64,000 nucleotides of DNA from Proteiniclasticum ruminis (GTDB lineage Bacteria > Bacillota > Clostridia > Clostridiales > Clostridiaceae). Location of the stretch: NCBI RefSeq assembly GCF_900115135.1, contig NZ_FOVK01000004.1, positions 62,001 to 126,000 of the forward strand, in the 5' to 3' direction. How positions within the stretch are numbered: position 1 is the first letter of the stretch; each line of letters opens with the position of its first letter. Under the pieces are notes generated by a model that saw nothing but the letters and a program-made list of their open reading frames with translations, ran no database searches and was not told where the DNA came from. The translations under genes were made by a program, and so were the position numbers. This document shows positions 1-8,497 of this stretch, piece by piece.

Positions 1-201
1 GGGTCTGTATTTGTCTCTCAGGTTCTTGGAGAGATCTTTCGATCTTCCGCTGTACCCGTAGAACATCATGAGGATGAAGGCCATTATGGTGCTCTTACCG
101 TCCTCATTCTGACCAAAGATGACGTTCATTCCTTCTGAGAGCTCCAGGTCATAGTTTTCAAATTTGCCAAAGCAGTCGATATGGATCTTTCTAATCTTCA
201 A
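1..201 (-). CDS. SbcC/YhaN-like AAA ATPase, 5' fragment
   Basis: This is the first 67 codons of a gene that runs off the left edge. It begins at a TTG that overlaps the last codons of the upstream SbcD-like gene, so the two are translationally coupled. The N-terminus reads as the start of an SMC-like ATPase: a short beta strand, then a Walker A motif GQNEDGKST at residues 30-38, followed by a hydrophobic helix. In the family (SbcC, YhaN, RecN-like proteins) this half-ATPase closes with a C-terminal half after a long coiled coil; none of that is visible here. By pairing with the nuclease it should form an SbcCD/YhaON-type DNA end-processing complex in the cytoplasm. The family is confident; the exact subfamily is not. 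Confidence 0.8.
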   Translation of the reverse strand, partial: MKIRKIHIDCFGKFENYDLELSEGMNVIFGQNEDGKSTIMAFILMMFYGYSGRSKDLSKNLRDKYRP

Positions 202-1333
202 TGATATTCACCTGCCCCTCAAATGATGTCATGCCGTATTCCAGTGCTTTCTCATAGGTGGCAAGAAGCACTTCATCTCCTGTTTCTCTTGCCTCCTCCA
301 GAAGGCCTACAAGATTTCTCACATAGAGTCCACGAAGGCTCACTTCCTCCCGAAGGATCTCATAGTCTCTTTCCACCACTCTTTCATCTGAAAGCTCCAG
401 ATGGTATATGGATTCGGAGAGGTTCTTCTCGATGGTCTTCACAGGTACAGCCTCTTCTTCTTTACGGGTTCCAGTAAGAGAGATCTGGTAGATGTTCTTT
501 TCATAGTCTTTGCCATAGGATGTTTGTAGGGTTTCCCTGATCTTATGCTCCACCTCCAGCTCCCGTACCAGTCCTGTGATATCCATGGCTAACCGAATAT
601 ACTGCCTCTGGCAGACTTCCACATAACGAAGCCCATGGTGACCTTTATAAAGTTCTCCAAGATATACGCCTCTACTGCCCAGCTCGTCAAATCCTCTGCC
701 CTCTGGGCATCCAGGATAGGCATAGAACGTGTCGCCAGCTCTCCCAATGTCTTCCCGTTTATGGATGTGACCTAGGGCCACATAATCCATACCGCTTTTT
801 CTGAACTCTTCCAGCGTCATTGCATGATACTCACTTTTTTGTCCTGGAGACACCACATCCCCATGGATGCAGAGGAGATTGAGCCGCGAAGGGTCCACTT
901 CCTCAAACTGAAGCATGGACTTTTTCTGATAGGTTCCAGTGAATCCCGCGCCATAAACAGCGACGTTCTTGTCTTCAAGAAGCACCCTTTCCATGGCTCC
1001 CTTAAAGATCTTCACATTCTCCGGCCATCCTTCTTCGAGATAGGGAGAATCCAGCGAAATATAATCATGGTTTCCCGGAGAGATGAAAACGGGGCATGAA
1101 AGAGCCCCAAGATAACTTTTCACGGACTGCACGGTCTCTGAATCCACATTGGACCCCTCAAAAAGATCTCCTGCAATGAGAAGAATCTCCACATCTTCTT
1201 CCCGGCAGAGATCTGTGATTTTTCGAAAGGTCCGGAGAAGCTCCCCTCTTCTTTCCTTGCTTTTCTTTGGCAGGGTCATCATTTCTGACCCCAGATGTAC
1301 ATCTGCACAGTGGAGTATTTTAATCTTCTGCAT
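191..1333 (-). CDS. SbcD/YhaO-like metallophosphoesterase DNA nuclease
   Basis: A 380-residue calcineurin-like phosphoesterase. All family metal-binding motifs are visible in order: DVH near residue 11, AGD near 55, GNHD near 87, a CIHGD segment and GHIH near 190. The C-terminal ~150 residues are a charged helical region as in SbcD and YhaO. SbcD-type proteins are Mn-dependent nucleases that work with an SbcC-type ATPase on DNA ends and hairpins; the ATPase gene follows directly and overlaps. The length fits both SbcD and YhaO, and I cannot choose between them. It is probably the first gene of a two-gene operon, since a ~180-bp gap separates it from the miniprotein hairpin upstream. Confidence 0.85.
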   Translation of the reverse strand: MQKIKILHCADVHLGSEMMTLPKKSKERRGELLRTFRKITDLCREEDVEILLIAGDLFEGSNVDSETVQSVKSYLGALSCPVFISPGNHDYISLDSPYLEEGWPENVKIFKGAMERVLLEDKNVAVYGAGFTGTYQKKSMLQFEEVDPSRLNLLCIHGDVVSPGQKSEYHAMTLEEFRKSGMDYVALGHIHKREDIGRAGDTFYAYPGCPEGRGFDELGSRGVYLGELYKGHHGLRYVEVCQRQYIRLAMDITGLVRELEVEHKIRETLQTSYGKDYEKNIYQISLTGTRKEEEAVPVKTIEKNLSESIYHLELSDERVVERDYEILREEVSLRGLYVRNLVGLLEEARETGDEVLLATYEKALEYGMTSFEGQVNIIED

Positions 1334-1459
1334 CTTTCCCCTCCTGATTCCTCAACTACATGTGAATACTTCATTGGATCTTTCCTATAATTCTATCAGG
1401 TCCCTCTATCCATTGCCAGATAAAAACGAATGATTGTTCTTTTTTGCTGCACTAAAATA

Positions 1460-1498
1460 GTTCAGGAGATACTGCCCGTTGTGGTGCATCTCCTGAAC
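1460..1498 (-). terminator. Intrinsic terminator after the 22-codon gene
   Basis: An 11-bp perfect stem (GTTCAGGAGAT with ATCTCCTGAAC) lies just downstream of the small minus-strand gene. On the minus strand it is followed by TATTTTA. On the plus strand it is followed by CTTTTT, so it may also act in that direction. Confidence 0.6.
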
Positions 1499-1512
1499 CT
1501 TTTTAATGCTTG

Positions 1513-1581
1513 TCATTTCCTTTTAAGAAGATGATACAGCACCATGAACGGTAGCAGTAGAATATAGAGACAGCCGTTCAT
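1513..1581 (-). CDS. 22-residue predicted membrane miniprotein
   Basis: A 22-codon open frame that starts with ATG six bases after a perfect AGGAGG and stops just before an intrinsic terminator. The protein is almost entirely one hydrophobic helix (about residues 4-18, leucine-rich), with HLLKRK at the C-terminus. That suggests a single membrane segment with the basic tail inside. The strong Shine-Dalgarno, the terminator and the separate upstream region together argue that this is a real small gene and not chance. I do not recognise a family. Small one-helix proteins often act as modulators of transporters or sensors (for example KdpF) or as type I toxins; nothing here decides between these. 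Confidence 0.6.
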   Translation of the reverse strand: MNGCLYILLLPFMVLYHLLKRK

Positions 1582-1670
1582 AAAAATCCTCCTCATCACT
1601 CATTGAGAACTCTTCATCCATCACCTTATATATAATGGTCATTTATCTATCGTATTTCTACTCATATCGC

Positions 1671-1719
1671 ATTGTAGATAATTTTTATCTATCTCAATAT
1701 ATTCACTTCCATCTACAAT
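1671..1719. promoter_or_regulatory. Inverted repeat upstream of the miniprotein gene
   Basis: ATTGTAGAT (1671-1679) and its exact reverse complement ATCTACAAT (1711-1719) face each other across 31 bases of AT-rich DNA. They lie 90-140 bp upstream of the miniprotein start. The position suits an operator for a transcription factor; no regulator can be named. Confidence 0.35.
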
Positions 1720-1819
1720 CTAACTGAATTTTCAAACTATATATCTGTTTCAATCATACTCTATTTATTAGCTTATCGTAAAAAAGTCATAACAAATCTA
1801 TACTTTTACTCGTTTTCGC

Positions 1820-1847
1820 AAAAAAACAGGAAGATCTCTCTTCCTGT
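1820..1847 (-). terminator. Terminator of the first chemoreceptor gene
   Basis: The stem ACAGGAAG/CTTCCTGT with a six-base loop is followed on the minus strand by a run of seven T. It lies 16 bases past the chemoreceptor stop codon. Confidence 0.85.
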
Positions 1848-1863
1848 CTCAAAATCTGCTGCA

Positions 1864-3603
1864 CTATAGAATGAATGCGCCAATGAGCTTCTCCAGCTCT
1901 TTCGCCAGACCATTCAGCTTCTCTGTCTGAGTGTTGATCTCCTCGACTCCTGCCAGCTGCTCTTCTGTGCTGGCTGTGACTTCTTCCGTACTCGCTGAAA
2001 TTTCTTCCGTACTGGCTGAAATGCCGTTCATGGAATCCACAATGACTTCTTTTTTCTCGGTCATCTTCTCCATTTCTATCTGGATCTCCGAAATCACAGC
2101 CACCACTTTCCCGATGCTTGCCATGATGCCTTTAAACTGAACCTCCGTCCCCTGTACTGTGACATTCTGCTCTTCCATGGCGGAAGTAAGACCTCCCAGG
2201 GTTACCTTCGACTGCACTGCACCTTCTTCTATGATCTGTATGAGGTCCCGGATTTCCGTGACGGACTTTGAGGATTCCTCTGCAAGCTTTCTGATTTCTT
2301 CTGCAACCACCGCAAATCCTCTACCTGCTTCCCCAGCTCTTGCTGCTTCAATGCTGGCATTTAGAGCAAGAAGATTCGTCTGCTGCGAAATACCGGTGAT
2401 GGTTTCTGTGAAGATCTTGATTCTTCCTGTAGTATCCGTCACACCAGAAACCACTTCACTGATTTTCTTTGTGGCTTCCCCGGATTTTTCTGTCACCTCC
2501 AGAAGGTCCCTCACGGTCTTCAGACCTTCTTCACTCTGGACCACAGTCTCTTTGGAAAGAGTTTCTACAGTTCTTGTTTTCTTTGCTACTTCTTCAATGC
2601 TTTCTGCCAGGTCCTGAGCTTCTACAGCGGCTTTCTCTGTCATGCCTGTCTCTTCTGATACAGCCTGTGCCACTTCCTGAATGGTTCGCGTAACCTCATT
2701 CAGAGCCATTTCCGATTGGGTGGTCACTGCAGCCAGGTTGCTGGAAAGATCCGTCACGGAGGATGCACTGGTTTTCATGGTGCCTACCAGATCAATAAAG
2801 TTCAGAAGCACTCTGTTGAAGGATCTGGAAAGCACTGCCGTCTCATCTTTTCCTTTGACAGGAAGCTCGGAGAGATCCAGGCGGTTCTCAGACATTTTCT
2901 CCAGACTTTCTGTGACTCTTCCAAGAGGCTTTGTGATGCTCCTGGATAAGAGAATGATGATGACAGCTCCAAGAAGTACAGCCCCAAGGAACACATATAT
3001 CACGATCGCGCGGATATGATCTGCTCCGGCGTTGAAGTCCATCTCATAGGCTCCTGCGGAAACAATCCAGTCCCACTCTTCGTCATATTCCTGATAGGAG
3101 ATTTTTGGTGCAGCTTCTTCACTGCCTGGCAGGGTCCAGGAATATGTGACAAAACCCCCTCCTTCCTTGGCTGATCTGATCTGTTTCTGGGCAAATTTCA
3201 TCCCTGCTCCTGATTTATCGGAGGTCTCCCATAAGTTCTCTCCTTCCAGGCTGGGATGCATCACCAAAGTCCCTTCACTGTCGTAGGCAATGAAGTACCC
3301 ATTCTCACCAAGATCAATGTCCTTCTTTATGGTTCTTTTTCCATCCATGTCTTTTTCGGACATGAGAATCTGGCGGATGGATTCTTTGGCTTCTTCCAAA
3401 GTCAGTTCTCCCCACTCCACTTCTTTCTTCTTGACCTCTATGAGCTGCCTCACCTGATGCACGCCATTTTTCAGGATCACTTCGCCTTTGGTGTTCAGCT
3501 CTTCCTTGGCTGAAAGATAACTGGCAGTCCCCAGAATCATAATGGGCAGAAGCAGCAAGAGACTCGAAACAGTGATGAGTTTGGTTCTTATGGATGTAAA
3601 CAT
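1864..3603 (-). CDS. Methyl-accepting chemotaxis protein with Cache sensor (1)
   Basis: A 579-residue transmembrane chemoreceptor. TM1 is at about residues 9-31 and TM2 at 199-220, enclosing a ~165-residue extracytoplasmic domain. That domain has the single-Cache look (a YFIAYDSEG turn near 103, HPSLEG near 116, and a closing [19 protein letters not shown] stretch near 169-187). A HAMP domain follows (about 221-275) and then a long coiled-coil signalling domain whose hairpin tip is [19 protein letters not shown]. The family senses small ligands, often organic acids, and controls CheA. There is no C-terminal pentapeptide tether. An AAGGAGG-type site precedes the ATG. It has its own terminator and lies downstream of a close paralogue, so the pair looks like a tandem duplication with diverged sensor domains. 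Confidence 0.93.
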   Translation of the reverse strand: MFTSIRTKLITVSSLLLLLPIMILGTASYLSAKEELNTKGEVILKNGVHQVRQLIEVKKKEVEWGELTLEEAKESIRQILMSEKDMDGKRTIKKDIDLGENGYFIAYDSEGTLVMHPSLEGENLWETSDKSGAGMKFAQKQIRSAKEGGGFVTYSWTLPGSEEAAPKISYQEYDEEWDWIVSAGAYEMDFNAGADHIRAIVIYVFLGAVLLGAVIIILLSRSITKPLGRVTESLEKMSENRLDLSELPVKGKDETAVLSRSFNRVLLNFIDLVGTMKTSASSVTDLSSNLAAVTTQSEMALNEVTRTIQEVAQAVSEETGMTEKAAVEAQDLAESIEEVAKKTRTVETLSKETVVQSEEGLKTVRDLLEVTEKSGEATKKISEVVSGVTDTTGRIKIFTETITGISQQTNLLALNASIEAARAGEAGRGFAVVAEEIRKLAEESSKSVTEIRDLIQIIEEGAVQSKVTLGGLTSAMEEQNVTVQGTEVQFKGIMASIGKVVAVISEIQIEMEKMTEKKEVIVDSMNGISASTEEISASTEEVTASTEEQLAGVEEINTQTEKLNGLAKELEKLIGAFIL

Positions 3604-3646
3604 GAGTCCTCCTTCGGGATGTAATTATCCGATTTTTGTTAAGATA

Positions 3647-3697
3647 GTATCAATACTTATAAGTGATTGTTTAGAATTATTTAAATGAATCACTTAT
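3647..3697 (-). promoter_or_regulatory. SigD-like promoter and inverted repeat for chemoreceptor 1
   Basis: On the minus strand TAAA (3670-3673) is followed after 15 bases by ATTGATAC (3647-3654). This resembles the motility sigma factor pattern TAAA-N15-GCCGATAT, with the GATA core kept. A perfect 10-bp inverted repeat, ATAAGTGATT (3659-3668) and AATCACTTAT (3688-3697), brackets the -35 element and may bind a regulator. The promoter match is partial. Confidence 0.4.
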
Positions 3698-3826
3698 ATA
3701 TCTATACCTTTCTAATCGGGTGCAACTTAATTTTGTTAAGTGCTTTTACAAAGAAAATGGAGAATTATTCTCCACAAAGGATGATTCCACTTTAGCTCGT
3801 TTATAGCACTGTTTCTGCCCAAAGGG

Positions 3827-3851
3827 AAAAGGGATTCCGAAGAACCCCTTT
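3827..3851 (-). terminator. UUCG-loop terminator of chemoreceptor 2
   Basis: On the minus strand a 10-bp stem (AAAGGGGTTC with GAATCCCTTT) is closed by a TTCG tetraloop and followed by an interrupted T tract (TTTTCCCTTT). It lies 20 bases past the stop codon of the second chemoreceptor. Confidence 0.7.
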
Positions 3852-3870
3852 GTCTGTATCCTTACTTCGA

Positions 3871-5610
3871 TTATAATCTGAACTCTTTGATCAGATGCTC
3901 CAGCTCTTTGGCCAGTTCATTGAGTTTATCCGTCTGGGCATTGATCTCCTCGATACCGGCCAGCTGCTCTTCTGTGCTGGCGGAAACCTCCTCCGTGCTG
4001 GCAGAGACTTCTTCCGTACTGGCGGATATGCCTGTCATGGCATCCACGATTTTCTCTTTCTTGAGGTTCATGGTCTCTACATCCTTCTGGATACCAGATA
4101 GCACATCTACTACGCTGCGGATGCCCCTTTCAATGGATGTGAACTTATCCTTGGTGAAGACAACACTCTCATTCTGCTCCTTCATGGCAGTCTCCAGTTC
4201 TTTAAGAGATTCAGAAGACTGAGAAGACTGACGTTCAATCTCTGAGATCAGGTCTCTGATCTCATGAACAGAGTGAGAAGACTGTTCTGCAAGCTTTCTG
4301 ATTTCTTCCGCAACCACTGCAAAGCCTCTGCCCACTTCCCCTGCTCTGGCGGCTTCAATGCTGGCATTCAGCGCCAGAAGATTGGTCTGGTCTGCGATGC
4401 CCGTGATGGTGGAGGTGAATACACTGATGTGCTTGGTACTGTCTTCCACCTTGGAGATGACCTCTGCGATTTTCCTGGTGGCCTCATTGGATTTTCCGGT
4501 GACTGCAATGAGGTTCTCTACGGCTGAAAGTCCCTCTCTGCTTTCTTTTTCAGTTTCCTTGGACAGCTTTTCTACGGATTTGGTCTTTTCGGCCACTTCT
4601 TCAATACTTCCAGCAAGATCTTCCGCCATGACAGCCCCTTGCTCTGTCATGGCACTTTCCTCACTGACCGCTTCCGCCACTTCCTGGATGGTTTGGGTCA
4701 CTTCATTCAGAGCTCTGGTGGACTGCTTTGTGATGTCCAGAAGATTTCCTGAAAGCTCTGCCACGGACCCTGAGGTGTTCTGCATGGTGCCAACAAGTCC
4801 TCTTAGATTCTGTAAAAGCCGGTTGTAGGAATCGCCCAAGACTCTGATTTCATCTCTGCTTTTCACCTGAACTTCAACAAGATCCAGATCCTTTTCCGAC
4901 ATTTTCTTGATGGAGCTTGCGATGGCCTGAATGGGCTTTGTAATATTATTGGCCAGAAGCACAATGACAAGAAGTCCCAAAACAGAAGAGACGGAGAGGA
5001 CGATACCGATGAGCATCAGAATATTCTCTGCACCTTCATTGAAGTCTTCCTCATAGGCACTGGCAGATACCACCCAGTCCCAGTCCTTGTCATACTCCTG
5101 ATAAGAGATCTTATAGCCGATTTTCTCAGAGTTTGGCAGTGTCCAGGCGTAGCGTAGAAATCCACCACCGTTCATACCGATCTTAATCTGCTCCTGAACA
5201 AATTTGAAGCCTGTGCCTCCCTTCTCCTCCACTTCCCACACATCCTGTCCTTCCAGGCTGGGATGCATGGCTTCCAGGCCTTTAGAGGTGTAGGCGATGA
5301 AATATCCGCTTTTCCCAAGATCAATCTCTCTTCGGATGGGCCTTTTCCCTTCCGAATTCTTCTCCCCCAGAAGCAGCACTCGAACGTATTCCTTTGCTTC
5401 TTCCTCGGTGATTTCTCCTCTTTCCGCTTCTCCTTTTTTCACTTCAATGAGCTGCATCACCTGACGCACGCCATTTTTCAGAAGCGCCTCTCCCTTCTTG
5501 TCCAGCTCCGATTTTGCAGACAGATAGCTGGTGATGCCCAATATAAGAATGGGTGTCAGTAAGAGGATGCTGGTGATGACAACAAGTTTCGTTCTAATTT
5601 TTTTAAACAT
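3871..5610 (-). CDS. Methyl-accepting chemotaxis protein with Cache sensor (2)
   Basis: A 579-residue paralogue of the neighbouring chemoreceptor with the same layout: TM1 near residues 9-31, a single-Cache-like periplasmic-side domain, TM2 near 199-221, HAMP, and a methyl-accepting coiled coil with the tip motif [22 protein letters not shown] placed the start at the ATG encoding MFKKIRTKL because AAGGAG stands seven bases ahead of it; an in-frame ATG ten codons upstream lacks such a site. The two receptors are most alike in the signalling domain and differ more in the sensor, which suggests different ligands. The gene has its own terminator and a possible SigD-like promoter, so it is probably transcribed separately and co-regulated with flagellar genes elsewhere. 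Confidence 0.93.
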   Translation of the reverse strand: MFKKIRTKLVVITSILLLTPILILGITSYLSAKSELDKKGEALLKNGVRQVMQLIEVKKGEAERGEITEEEAKEYVRVLLLGEKNSEGKRPIRREIDLGKSGYFIAYTSKGLEAMHPSLEGQDVWEVEEKGGTGFKFVQEQIKIGMNGGGFLRYAWTLPNSEKIGYKISYQEYDKDWDWVVSASAYEEDFNEGAENILMLIGIVLSVSSVLGLLVIVLLANNITKPIQAIASSIKKMSEKDLDLVEVQVKSRDEIRVLGDSYNRLLQNLRGLVGTMQNTSGSVAELSGNLLDITKQSTRALNEVTQTIQEVAEAVSEESAMTEQGAVMAEDLAGSIEEVAEKTKSVEKLSKETEKESREGLSAVENLIAVTGKSNEATRKIAEVISKVEDSTKHISVFTSTITGIADQTNLLALNASIEAARAGEVGRGFAVVAEEIRKLAEQSSHSVHEIRDLISEIERQSSQSSESLKELETAMKEQNESVVFTKDKFTSIERGIRSVVDVLSGIQKDVETMNLKKEKIVDAMTGISASTEEVSASTEEVSASTEEQLAGIEEINAQTDKLNELAKELEHLIKEFRL

Positions 5611-5714
5611 AGATTGCTCCTTTATCCTTGGTTTCTTCATGAGGGTGTACTGCTGTCCAGGTATTTCATTTCTTTTTCCTCAAAATACAAGAAAAGCAGA
5701 AACCTTACACTTAT

Positions 5715-5742
5715 CTATCGGTATGCAATCACCAGACATTAA
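5715..5742 (-). promoter_or_regulatory. Possible SigD-like promoter of chemoreceptor 2
   Basis: On the minus strand TTAA (5739-5742), a 16-base spacer and ACCGATAG (5715-5722). Six of eight -10 bases fit the GCCGATAT consensus of the flagellar sigma factor. It lies about 105 bp upstream of the chosen start. Confidence 0.35.
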
Positions 5743-5825
5743 GAGGATTTTAGTTTGAAACCCAAATATTTTTATGCCTAAAAACGCAAAAAAAGCCAAG
5801 CTGCGAATCACCTGACTTCATCTAA

Positions 5826-6200
5826 TTATGAAAAAACAATCCAACCAAGGAGTGCCCCCCAGAAAATGAGGATGGGCACACTGTAGTACCATCTGGCCTG
5901 AAGACCTTTCGGCCATAAGGCTTTTGCTCTATCCATGCTCTCTGCCAGAACTTCCTTCGGAATGAGCCGGATGGCAAGCCCTCCAAGAAGTGGCAGAATC
6001 AGAAGATCATCCACATATCCGAGGACTGGGATGAAATCCGGGATCAGATCTATGGGGGACAGGGCATAGATCAGGGTGCCAGCAGCAAGCACTTTAGCCA
6101 GCAGCGGAGTCCTTATGTCCTTCAGGGCGAGAAATAGAGCTGGCAGCATCCGTGCCAGCTGCTCACTTCTTTCTTTCAGTACTTCAACAATCTTTTTCAA
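5826..6200 (-). CDS. DUF1232 (YkvA-type) small membrane protein
   Basis: A 124-residue protein carrying the DUF1232 signature: a hydrophobic segment with YALSPIDLIPDFIPVLG and YVDDLLILPLL (about residues 46-74). A second hydrophobic segment near the C-terminus (about 104-122) makes two to three membrane passes likely. The family is widespread and has no agreed function. It lies between the chemoreceptors and a DUF1801 gene on the same strand, 35 bases downstream of the latter, so they may share a transcript. Confidence 0.8.
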   Translation of the reverse strand: MKKIVEVLKERSEQLARMLPALFLALKDIRTPLLAKVLAAGTLIYALSPIDLIPDFIPVLGYVDDLLILPLLGGLAIRLIPKEVLAESMDRAKALWPKGLQARWYYSVPILIFWGALLGWIVFS

Positions 6201-6235
6201 TCATTTCACCTTTTCAGTAAGATTCATTCCGTTGA

Positions 6236-6670
6236 TCAGGCTTTCACCACTGGATACTTTTCTTCCACTTTTTTCATGGTGGATGCCATGAGTTCCTTCA
6301 GGACGGAAAGATCAATATCCTCCAGTTTTTTCACATAGATGCAGGCTTTTCCCATTTTGAATTTACCCAGCTTCTCCAGAAGCGCATCCTGATCTTCTCC
6401 TCCAAAATACACATACAGGGATATGGCCGCTTTTCTTGGAGAGAACCCTAAAATGGGCCAGTCCCCTTCCTGGTTGCTTCTGTCCGACTTGTAGTGGTAC
6501 TGTCCAAGACCAATGATGCTGGATCCCCACATCTTTGCTTTCCACCCGGTGAACTCTTCCATGAGAGTCAGCAGCGCCAAAGCATCCTGGGCCTTTTTCT
6601 CTGTATCTGAAAATGCATGGATGAACTCCACCACATCTTCCTCTGTTTTCTTGGTTTTGATGCCAGCCAT
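6236..6670 (-). CDS. DUF1801 domain protein
   Basis: A 144-residue soluble protein of the DUF1801 family, seen from the central stretch WGSSIIGLGQYHYKS and the later FSPRKAAISLYVYFG, both typical of this small alpha/beta fold. The start chosen is the ATG for MAGIKTKK, which has a GGGGGT purine run seven bases ahead; an upstream ATG eight codons earlier has none. Related proteins were structurally grouped with YdhG-like folds and their role is unknown. The gene is downstream of the tocopherol-cyclase-like gene with 59 bases between, and may be co-transcribed with it and with the DUF1232 gene. Confidence 0.8.
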   Translation of the reverse strand: MAGIKTKKTEEDVVEFIHAFSDTEKKAQDALALLTLMEEFTGWKAKMWGSSIIGLGQYHYKSDRSNQEGDWPILGFSPRKAAISLYVYFGGEDQDALLEKLGKFKMGKACIYVKKLEDIDLSVLKELMASTMKKVEEKYPVVKA

Positions 6671-6729
6671 TTTTCTACCCCCTTCTCTTCTCATATGCTC
6701 AAGATGAAGGATTCTCGATCCTTTCTCTT

Positions 6730-7662
6730 CTAGTCGGCTTTTTCTCCAAAGTCCACGTCGATGGATCCTCTCTCTGTATGAAGCTCTATGATTTTTTCTT
6801 TTCCTTTAAACAGAAGAAGTGCCATCCTTCCATCCAATGACTCCTTGATCTTCGCCCGCATCTCCCCATGGTCTGGAGACGCCAGAGCCACCGGATTGAG
6901 CTGCTTCGCTTTCAGCACCACTTTATAGCGCCCTTTTTGAATCACAGCCACAAAGGCATCCTCCCGGACCTTAAAGTCCAGCATAAAACTTCCTTCAATG
7001 GAGCTGAACCGGTACTCTTTCCCTTCATGATGAAGAACCAGGAAAAATCCTTTGGCGGATTTTCCCAGCATGGGCACCGTAGCATAACTGAAGGCGATGG
7101 AGGAGTTTTCAAAGTCATTGGCCTGAGCCCAGACATAATTTTCCGGAAAACTGATGCCCCAGTCTTTCTCCATATATCCTTTGGCACCTGATATGAGAAA
7201 GCTGTCCTCTCCCACTGCAAGGTTTCCGGACACCTCATGGTTCATGCTGATGATGCCATGATTGCATTCATTGGGAAAGTGGGTGAGCCATCCCATGATA
7301 CCGGGCTTCAAAAAGGAGGTTCTGATGGGAGAAAGCTCTCCAAAGCTGAAGCTGCCTTGAACTTTTTTCCCATCCATCACAAAGTCCAGAACCATCTTCT
7401 CCTTTGTCAGGATGTTGTTCCCAATGTGCAGCACAAAAGGATTCTCCTCCACCCACATTTCTTCTATGGGGTAGGAGATGTAAGCCGTGTCGTGATCCAA
7501 GCTGCTGGTGAACTGAAGAAAAGCATGTTTTGTCTTCTCGTGGGTGGTATAGCCCCAGATGACCGAAAACAGGATCCCTGCGGCTTTGGCATCCACCTTG
7601 GAGAACCATCCTTCAAAGGCATCTTTCTTATCTAAACCGACCATGAGTCCAAATGCGTCCAA
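6730..7662 (-). CDS. Tocopherol-cyclase-like (VTE1-fold) protein
   Basis: A 310-residue protein resembling the bacterial tocopherol cyclase-like family. The most telling stretch is SGAKGYMEKDWGISFPENY followed by VWAQANDF (roughly residues 178-205); an earlier region has NECNHGIISM. In plants and cyanobacteria the family closes the chromanol ring, but Firmicutes do not make tocopherol, so the substrate here is unknown and the beta-barrel fold is probably used for another lipid-like ligand. I prefer a TTG start (GGGAGTGG five bases upstream) over an ATG five codons earlier that lacks a ribosome binding site. It heads a possible operon with the DUF1801 and DUF1232 genes. Confidence 0.7.
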   Translation of the reverse strand: MDAFGLMVGLDKKDAFEGWFSKVDAKAAGILFSVIWGYTTHEKTKHAFLQFTSSLDHDTAYISYPIEEMWVEENPFVLHIGNNILTKEKMVLDFVMDGKKVQGSFSFGELSPIRTSFLKPGIMGWLTHFPNECNHGIISMNHEVSGNLAVGEDSFLISGAKGYMEKDWGISFPENYVWAQANDFENSSIAFSYATVPMLGKSAKGFFLVLHHEGKEYRFSSIEGSFMLDFKVREDAFVAVIQKGRYKVVLKAKQLNPVALASPDHGEMRAKIKESLDGRMALLLFKGKEKIIELHTERGSIDVDFGEKAD

Positions 7663-7761
7663 TATAACCACTCCCATCCAAAAAATCTAGTTCCTTATAT
7701 TATAAGTCAGCCGCCAGCGAAAAGGCATGAACAATCTGTGTTATTTTAAAAAGAAATAGAA

Positions 7762-7788
7762 ACAGCCTGCAGAAGCTCCGCAGACTGT
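7762..7788 (-). terminator. Terminator of the acetyltransferase gene
   Basis: An imperfect 9-bp stem (ACAGcCTGC with GCAGaCTGT) lies 11 bases past the acetyltransferase stop and is followed on the minus strand by TTTCTATTTCTTTTT. Confidence 0.65.
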
Positions 7789-7798
7789 ACTCTTTTTA

Positions 7799-8428
7799 CT
7801 ATAGCTCTATACCCAGATCCTTCAAGGTCTCTTCATCAAAGATCCTGTCTCTGAAGTAATACTTCCGGTCTTCTTCTGTAATCAAGCGCAGCACTCTACA
7901 GGGGTTACCAGCAGCCAGTGCATTGTCCGGTAGATCTTTTGTGACAACACTGCCAGACCCTATGACCACATTGTCCCCGATGGTGACGCCAGGTAAAATC
8001 ACCACATTGCCGCCAACCCATACATTGTCTCCAATGGTCACCTCAATGCCGTACTCATATCCTGTGTTTCTCATCTCTGGATGCAGTGGGTGTCCTGCCG
8101 TATAGATAGAAACATGGGGAGCAAACATCACATTTTTACCGATGGTGACTTTGCCCACATCCAGAATGGTGAGATTGTAGTTGGCATAAAAGTTTTCTCC
8201 CACATGAATATTATACCCATAATCGCAGTGAAAAGGCGGATTCACCTGAAGCTCTTTTCCTGTGGAACCAAAAAGGTTTTTAAGAAGATCTGGAAGCCTC
8301 GTCCACTCCTTTGGGTGCAGATGATTGATTTCGTAAATCTTCTCCCTGCAGATTGCTCTTTCCTCTGAAAGTCCGTCCATCCAAGCCTTATAGGGTAGCC
8401 CCTGCAGCATTCTTTCTTTGTGATCCAT
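7799..8428 (-). CDS. Sugar O-acetyltransferase (maltose/galactoside type)
   Basis: A 209-residue hexapeptide-repeat acyltransferase. The N-terminal ~55 residues form the maltose-acetyltransferase 'Mac' cap. The rest is a left-handed beta helix with repeats such as YNIHVG, VTIGKNV, VTIGDNV and VTIGDNVV. The catalytic histidine lies in AGHPLHPE, and the C-terminal GNPCRVLR loop is typical of LacA/Maa proteins. The family moves acetyl from acetyl-CoA to the 6-hydroxyl of non-metabolised sugars, a detoxifying step. The start is the ATG seven bases after GGAGG. It stands alone between two terminators or gaps; whether it serves the nearby glycoside operon is not shown. Confidence 0.9.
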   Translation of the reverse strand: MDHKERMLQGLPYKAWMDGLSEERAICREKIYEINHLHPKEWTRLPDLLKNLFGSTGKELQVNPPFHCDYGYNIHVGENFYANYNLTILDVGKVTIGKNVMFAPHVSIYTAGHPLHPEMRNTGYEYGIEVTIGDNVWVGGNVVILPGVTIGDNVVIGSGSVVTKDLPDNALAAGNPCRVLRLITEEDRKYYFRDRIFDEETLKDLGIEL

Positions 8429-8497
8429 CAAGTTTCCTCCAAAATATTCATTCGTCTTTAGACCATTTTAATTCATTTCCACTGAGACTTCTATGCA

